From the NCBI GenBank assembly GCA_903813345.2, contig CAIIXF020000006.1:31850024-31914023 (forward strand): a stretch of 64,000 nucleotides of DNA, given 5' to 3'. Source of the stretch: Owenia fusiformis. Taxonomy: Eukaryota > Annelida > Polychaeta > Sabellida > Oweniidae. Position numbers and translations under genes: made by a program. Positions 59,328-64,000 of this stretch are shown one piece after another (within the stretch, counting starts at the first letter, position 1; each line of letters opens with the position of its first letter). The notes below the pieces were generated by a model, which ran no database searches, was not told the DNA's origin, and saw nothing but the letters and a program-made list of their open reading frames with translations.

Positions 59328-59567
59328 GTTAGACTACCGATCAACTACAAATTAGACTGCCCGATCAACATAAACAAAATCGTGATCAAATAAATACAAC
59401 ATGCGAACTATTTCACCTCTGTAAGTACAACCTAAGCTGCAAACATTGCTACACGTTACCATCCTAATGATCTCACATGTAAACCACAAATCAAGTGTAA
59501 TAAATGTATAAAAACGAGTTGACAGCACCAAATCAAAAATCAAAAATTCAAAATTTTGTTACACATT

Positions 59568-61232
59568 GTTAAGTACCATTTCAAAACTTTTAGAAAAAAT
59601 TCTAGCTGACCGAATAAAAAACACCTTTTGACCAATGAACTCCTTTTTAAACACCAGTCTGGCTTCTTACCCGGACATAGTACTCATTCTCAGCTACTGG
59701 CGATGGAGCACTTTCTTTCATATAATTTTGATCAAGGTAAAGCAACTAAAACAATATTTTTGGACATCGCATCTGCATTTGACAAAGTTCCGCATAAACT
59801 ATTACTGCATAAGCTAAAATCCTATGGTATCCATGGACAGTTATTCAAAATTATTGAATCTTATCTTAGTGATAGAAAGATGTTTGTAAATATCGGTGGT
59901 GATTCATCAGTCTCATCTGAATCTGGATTTATAAACTTTGGAGTACCTCAGGGCTCCATACTTGGTCCTCTTTTCTTCATCCTCTATATAAATGACCTTC
60001 CTGATGACTTAAACGGACAGTGTTACATCTATGCGGATGATACTTCGCTTCATTTTTCCTTTGATCCTAAGAATCCTCATCAAATTGATAATATTGTGAA
60101 CTCAAGTCTCCAGAATATTGAGCTTTGGTCGAAAACATGAGGCTTACAGTTTAAGCCTGAAAAAAGTTGTGAAATCATTTTTCACGGATCCAAAATGAAA
60201 CTAGACAATGTTAGTTCATCTACTCTAAATAATATGGAAATTGAGAGAGTCAATGTGCACAAACATCTGGGCTATACGTTTGACCCTTGTCTAACTCATA
60301 GACAGCATATAAATGATATTTTTGATAAAATTAGTAAAATGCTTGGTCCATTAAAGGCACTCAAAAATATGATGACTTCTAAACACATTGAAACTATTTT
60401 TAATTCTTTCATTCATCCACATTTTGAATATGAAACTGTCCTATACAATACAGCTCCTAAGTACCTCCTTCAAAGACTAGACAGATTATACTATCAAGCT
60501 GCACTATCTTGCTCTGGCTGTCTCCATGGAAGCAGCTTCGAAAAGGTGCTTTCTCTACTTCAGTGGCCTACTCTGGAAACCCGGCGAAAAATTCAAATTA
60601 ATAATCAAATGTTCAAAATAGTTAATGGCCCTGTTCCAATATACATTGATGAAATTTTTGAAAAATTCCGTAACCCTAGGGGTCGTGATCTTCGCGAACA
60701 CCGTGAATTCAGATTACCTGTCCGATGCTCAGAAACGTATCGTAAATCCGCAGTTCCAGCTGCTATTTCTAGCTGGCTAAGCCTTCCAAATAAAATCAAA
60801 CTTTGTAAAACTCTTCAAACCTTCAAACAGAAACAAAAGTTGTTGTTTTCGGATCAACCTCAAACTATAACTACAAGCCAACTCAACATCTCAAGAAGTC
60901 ATGAAATTATCATTAATCGACTTAGAGCTGATCTCCTGTTTAAAGCCCAGTTATATGCTCACAACTTTAACTTTATTGATACTCCTAATTGTACATGTGG
61001 ACTTCCCCAAACCTTGAAACATATTTTCTTTCACTGCTTACTATTAACTGCAGAGAGAGAAAAATTATTTAAAGATATCAATGAAATAGCACAAATTGAA
61101 CATAGAAATCAAAATTATTACTTGAACTTATTTAAGCATGGAAGTCTTGACATCTCCCTAGATAAAAATTCACTTATTTTGACAACTGTTGCAACTTTTC
61201 TTCACACCAACAATTTGGCTCTCAAAACCTAA
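59568..61232 (+). pseudogene. LINE ORF2, RT catalytic core to C-terminal zinc motif
   Basis: It contains the RT palm motifs including YADD, thumb-like region (YETVLYNTAPKYLLQRLDR) and CTCGLPQTLKHIFFHC. One frameshift near 59630 and one TGA at 60138-60140 (KT*GLQFKPEKS) break an otherwise open frame; the ORF ends TAA at 61230-61232. Confidence 0.8.
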
Positions 61233-61829
61233 CGAGTACCGACCCGGCTTCCAGACCTGATATCACCCAAGACCCAGGAAACGCATGTGCCTGACCAGTA
61301 CACATTTGCTATTGTATCACATTATTTGTGTTTATTTGCTCCTCTATATAATGCTGAAAGGCGATCGAGGAGTTCTTGTGTAAAATATTTTACTGATATA
61401 AATAAAGTAATGAATAAAAAAATAAATAAAAAAAAGAGATTTAAACGAGAAATCAAAATATTTTAGGGGCATGGGCATGGGCTTTCAATTTCTAGTTGAA
61501 AGCCCATGGCATGGGTAAGGAGCAGAATGACATTACATAGATTGGAAAACATATCTTTAAAGTCCCTGTCTAAAGTTTGAAAATATTTTTTTATCATTCA
61601 TTTACTTTTTGTCATAGAGATTTTTGAAAAAGAAAAATTTTTTGAGAAAAAAGTTGTGAGCATTTCATTTCTCAAATATTCAAATTTCCGGCCATTTTTC
61701 AAAAAAAAGCTGAAATTTTTTAATCATCAAATATTTCTTAATGCATTTCAAAAAGAATTATCTTTTTAATACCAATGCAAAAATTGAACAAAGGACACAC
61801 TATTTCAATAATAAAATGCCATATTTAAT

Positions 61830-62369
61830 CACTGCTACCCACCTAATTACACAGACGTATCGTCGGTGTATCATGGCGGAACTTCCTCCGGGACTAGGTT
61901 TCGGTAAGATTTTTTTATTTCCCGATTTACACCTACTTATAAGTCACGTCGTCGATAATAATTTGGCTCGAAGTTAAGGAAGATAGTCTTGTTTGAGAAA
62001 GTGTCGTTGGTTTTAGGTTTTATATGTTAACAAAGACACAATTCACGTATTTAGTCCCTCGCTTTTCTTACACTGACGAACGACCAATGTCAGTGTAATA
62101 TTGGCAATATTAATGCCGATCGTCAGTGTAAGAAAAGCGAGGGACTAAATACGTGAATTGTGTCTTTGTTAACATATAAAACCAAAAACCATCGACACAT
62201 TCTCAAACTAGACTATCTTTCTTAACTTCGAGCCAAATTATTATCCACAACGTGACTTATAAGTAGGTGTAAATCGGGAAATAAAAAAATCTTACCGAAA
62301 CCTAGTCCCGGAGGAAGTTCCGCCATGATACACCGACGATACGTCTGTGTAATTAGGTGGGTAGCAGTG
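61830..62369. mobile_element. 540-bp palindrome (foldback) with TTAAT duplication
   Basis: CACTGCTACCCACCTAATTA at 61830 is inverted at the right end (62369), and the arms match almost throughout (about 260 bases each) around a short centre near 62100. TTAAT flanks both ends (61825-61829, 62370-62374). Each arm reads ATGGCGGAACTTCCTCCGGG and on to TTCGGTAAG, that is MAELPPGLGFG before a GTAAGA donor, on opposite strands and both pointing to the centre. Confidence 0.85.
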
Positions 62370-62644
62370 TTAATGGGCCACTTCAATGTCTTAGCATATC
62401 AAAAATATTTTGAAACATTAGTGATGTCACTAAGGTAACAAAAACTTTTTGAAAAAATTGAAATTTTTTTTTCGATGTCAATCTTTTCTAAATATGCTAG
62501 ACTTAAATATTAAACCAATGTTGATTGTCTAACCAGGTTAAAAGGAAGAATATATTATGTTTTAGATATCATTGTACCATTGGTTTCTATGAGAACTAAA
62601 ATTTTGAAATGCATTTTTCTCGGAACCATTTTCATGAACTGGTA

Positions 62645-62974
62645 CAGGGGCGGATCTGGGAATCAACAAGGGGGGGGACCCAAATTTCAAGCCAGAGAAA
62701 AAAACGTCTGCGCTTGCGCGGAAAAAAATTTTGGGCCCCAAAAACCCAAAAGTGGGCCCAAATTTTGAAATTTTGAGGCCAATTTTCTTCAAAATTTGGC
62801 CTGAAATTAAAAAAAATTCTTTAAAAGGCCCACTAATGACCAAAAAGGCCCACTTTTTGGGGCCTGAAGGCCTTTTTTGGCCAAAAATTTTTTTGGGCCC
62901 AATTTTTTTTTCTGGGCCCACCCAAGGGAGGGGAGGGCCAGGCCCCCAGGCCCCCCCCCCCTAATCCGCCAGTG
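62645..62974. mobile_element. non-autonomous element CAGGGGCGGATC, copy 2
   Basis: Same family as 52969-53245: starts CAGGGGCGGATCTGGG, ends CCTAATCCGCCAGTG, flanked by TGGTA at 62640-62644 and 62975-62979. The core is rich in GGCCCA/TGGGCC and A/T runs. Confidence 0.8.
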
Positions 62975-63109
62975 TGGTAAGTTCATTTCTCGCTTATTTA
63001 TGAACTGATTTTCTTAATTTTTTCGGCAAAAAACATTGGAGGATGAATGCTATGCATTGGTATGAATTGTGGCTAATTAAAAGATATTTGTGACCTTTTA
63101 AAGTTTTTT

Positions 63110-63889
63110 TTTTTAAGTGACGTCATGTCTATTTTAGATACATATCCTGTTATCCGTCAAGAATTCCTAACTTATTTGGAAGGAAATACTTTTAAACATA
63201 GAATTATGGACAAAGGAAAATGGAAATTATTAGTAAATGGCCAAATTCAGTATACAGAATCAAAGACATGGCGAGAGACTGTCCACATTAATCCAAGATT
63301 ACAACGATTTTCAAATGTTCATATCGAGTATAAGCCTATTATTTATTGGGAGCTTGGTCTAAACTCTAAGATATCCCATGTTTACTTGGCGATTTGGCCA
63401 GTTACTTGCACTCCTTTTACTTTTCACTGAAAAAGAAACAAAATGCCTTGCATGTAAAAAGTTGACAATTGATATGGTCAGTCACCTTGCACTTCACTGC
63501 CAGCATGTCCGAGTTATTTACTTGAGAGAGAAACTCTTAGACGGTATTGTTGATATACTACCTATTGATTTATCAGTTCAATTATTGAACACTACTGAAG
63601 ATATTATAGTAGAAACGTTATTAGGAAGCACGACTGATGTACTTCAAAATTGCCAAGATGGTACAATTGAACAGTTCCTATTGAATAGTGCATATTACAT
63701 TGATCTAATGGTGAAAACAGTAATCAAACAAACAGAAATGTAAAAACTCTAAATGTAAATCTATATGTAACAATTAATATGTACAAATGTAAATAATCTG
63801 TTAATGTGAATTGTCTGTAATTATATGTAATGTTTAAATCTTCACCTATGTGGAGGAAATAAAGACACTGAACTGAACTGAACTGAACT
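63110..63889 (+). mobile_element. 5'-truncated LINE tail
   Basis: Two overlapping frames (63125-63430 and 63378-63743) carry the C-terminus of a LINE polyprotein separated by a frameshift: WRETVHINPRLQRF, KCLACKKLTIDMVSHLALHC (zinc motif) and a helical end. AATAAAGACACTGAACTGAA (repeating AACTG) forms the 3' tail at 63857-63889. Confidence 0.75.
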
Positions 63890-64000
63890 ATCAAAAACCA
63901 CTTTTTGAAATTTTAGAAAAAAGTTTCACATACCACACTTTGATAACATTGGGTAAGACTACAATATAAGCCAAAGTGGTTTAAACTTTATATGGGGCCT

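Larger units (their letters stand above)
57129..59563 (-). mobile_element. solo-LTR-like insertion, 2,435 bp, CATT duplication
   Basis: The ends are TGTAACAG (57129) and TTTTGTTACA (59563), that is TG..CA with a short inverted repeat, flanked by CATT at 57125-57128 and 59564-59567. Removing it with one CATT restores the LINE RT frame. On the minus strand there is a CRE (TGACGTCA, 59132-59139) next to TATATAAG (59124-59117), and AATAAA at 58609-58604, as in an LTR promoter and poly(A) region. It also contains a 91-bp tandem array, a signal-peptide-like exon and a transmembrane ORF. No gag/pol is present. A TIR DNA transposon with TGTAACA ends is the alternative. Confidence 0.7.
55601..61436 (+). 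mobile_element. near full-length LINE split by an LTR-like insertion
   Basis: Left part 55601-57128: endonuclease blocks (YNSLYSDHGRGLIIY, LMGVCYRSPSQ, VIMGDLNAKHSIWF, VDKPTRISKNSTSCIDHIIT, GGSDHSTV), then a linker and the start of RT (SFGPNKITNRMLK, NITNYRPIT). Right part 59568-61436: RT continues (LLSTISKLLEKILADR, HQSGFLPGHST, FLDIASAFDKVPH, GVPQGSILGPLFFILYIND, CYIYADDTSLHF), then a C-terminal CTCGLPQTLKHIFFHC zinc motif. The 3' end has AATAAA-rich A tail. Only a few lesions exist: frameshifts near 55910 and 56097, one near 59630, and a TGA at 60138-60140. The motifs place it in the Jockey/CR1/L2 group. Confidence 0.85.

Overview
The window is animal nuclear DNA: intron-rich genes with GT-AG splice sites, introns of hundreds to thousands of bases, an AT-rich background, and many kinds of inverted-repeat transposons, LINE fragments and satellites. 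A sperm-tail (FSIP2-like) gene beside a laminin gene, and the repeat style, suggest an invertebrate, probably marine (a non-vertebrate deuterostome or a lophotrochozoan). I cannot name the species. One run of 23 Ns marks a draft-assembly gap.

Layout. (1) 1-1000: last exon and 3' UTR of an unrecognised plus-strand gene. (2) 1000-7256: intergenic, with a 22-bp minisatellite, hairpins and a duplicated block. (3) 7257-32078, plus strand: a 17-exon gene for a protein of about 1,840 residues that resembles fibrous sheath-interacting protein 2 (FSIP2). Its introns hold many mobile elements, including a 5.6-kb satellite-carrying element with another copy of itself nested inside (15521-21098), a mariner relic and several MITEs. 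(4) 38408 down to 33554, minus strand: a two-exon gene for a 191-residue membrane-like protein of unknown function. Its intron holds a 2.4-kb foldback element made of 10-bp periodic AAAGC motifs. (5) 39000-42200: LINE pieces, one split by a hAT-type MITE with an 8-bp target duplication. (6) 43013 to beyond 54070, plus strand: the first 12 exons of a laminin beta-like chain (signal peptide, LN domain, five LE modules, most of the LF domain). The rest lies past the window or is interrupted by a very large intron. (7) 55600-61436: a nearly full-length LINE (endonuclease, reverse transcriptase, C-terminal zinc motif) cut in the middle of its RT by a 2,435-bp solo-LTR-like insertion with a CATT duplication. 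(8) 61830-62369: a 540-bp near-perfect palindrome. (9) 63100-63890: another truncated LINE tail.

The host genes have no evident operational link: sperm flagellum scaffold, small membrane protein, basement-membrane laminin. The distinctive content is the transposon landscape. Three nested insertions can be solved to the base from target-site duplications, two of them restoring an open RT frame when removed in thought, and two elements (the solo LTR and the foldback) carry gene-like pieces: TATA boxes, start codons, a signal-peptide exon and a transmembrane ORF. All exon boundaries are read by eye from splice sites, phase and similarity, without transcript evidence.
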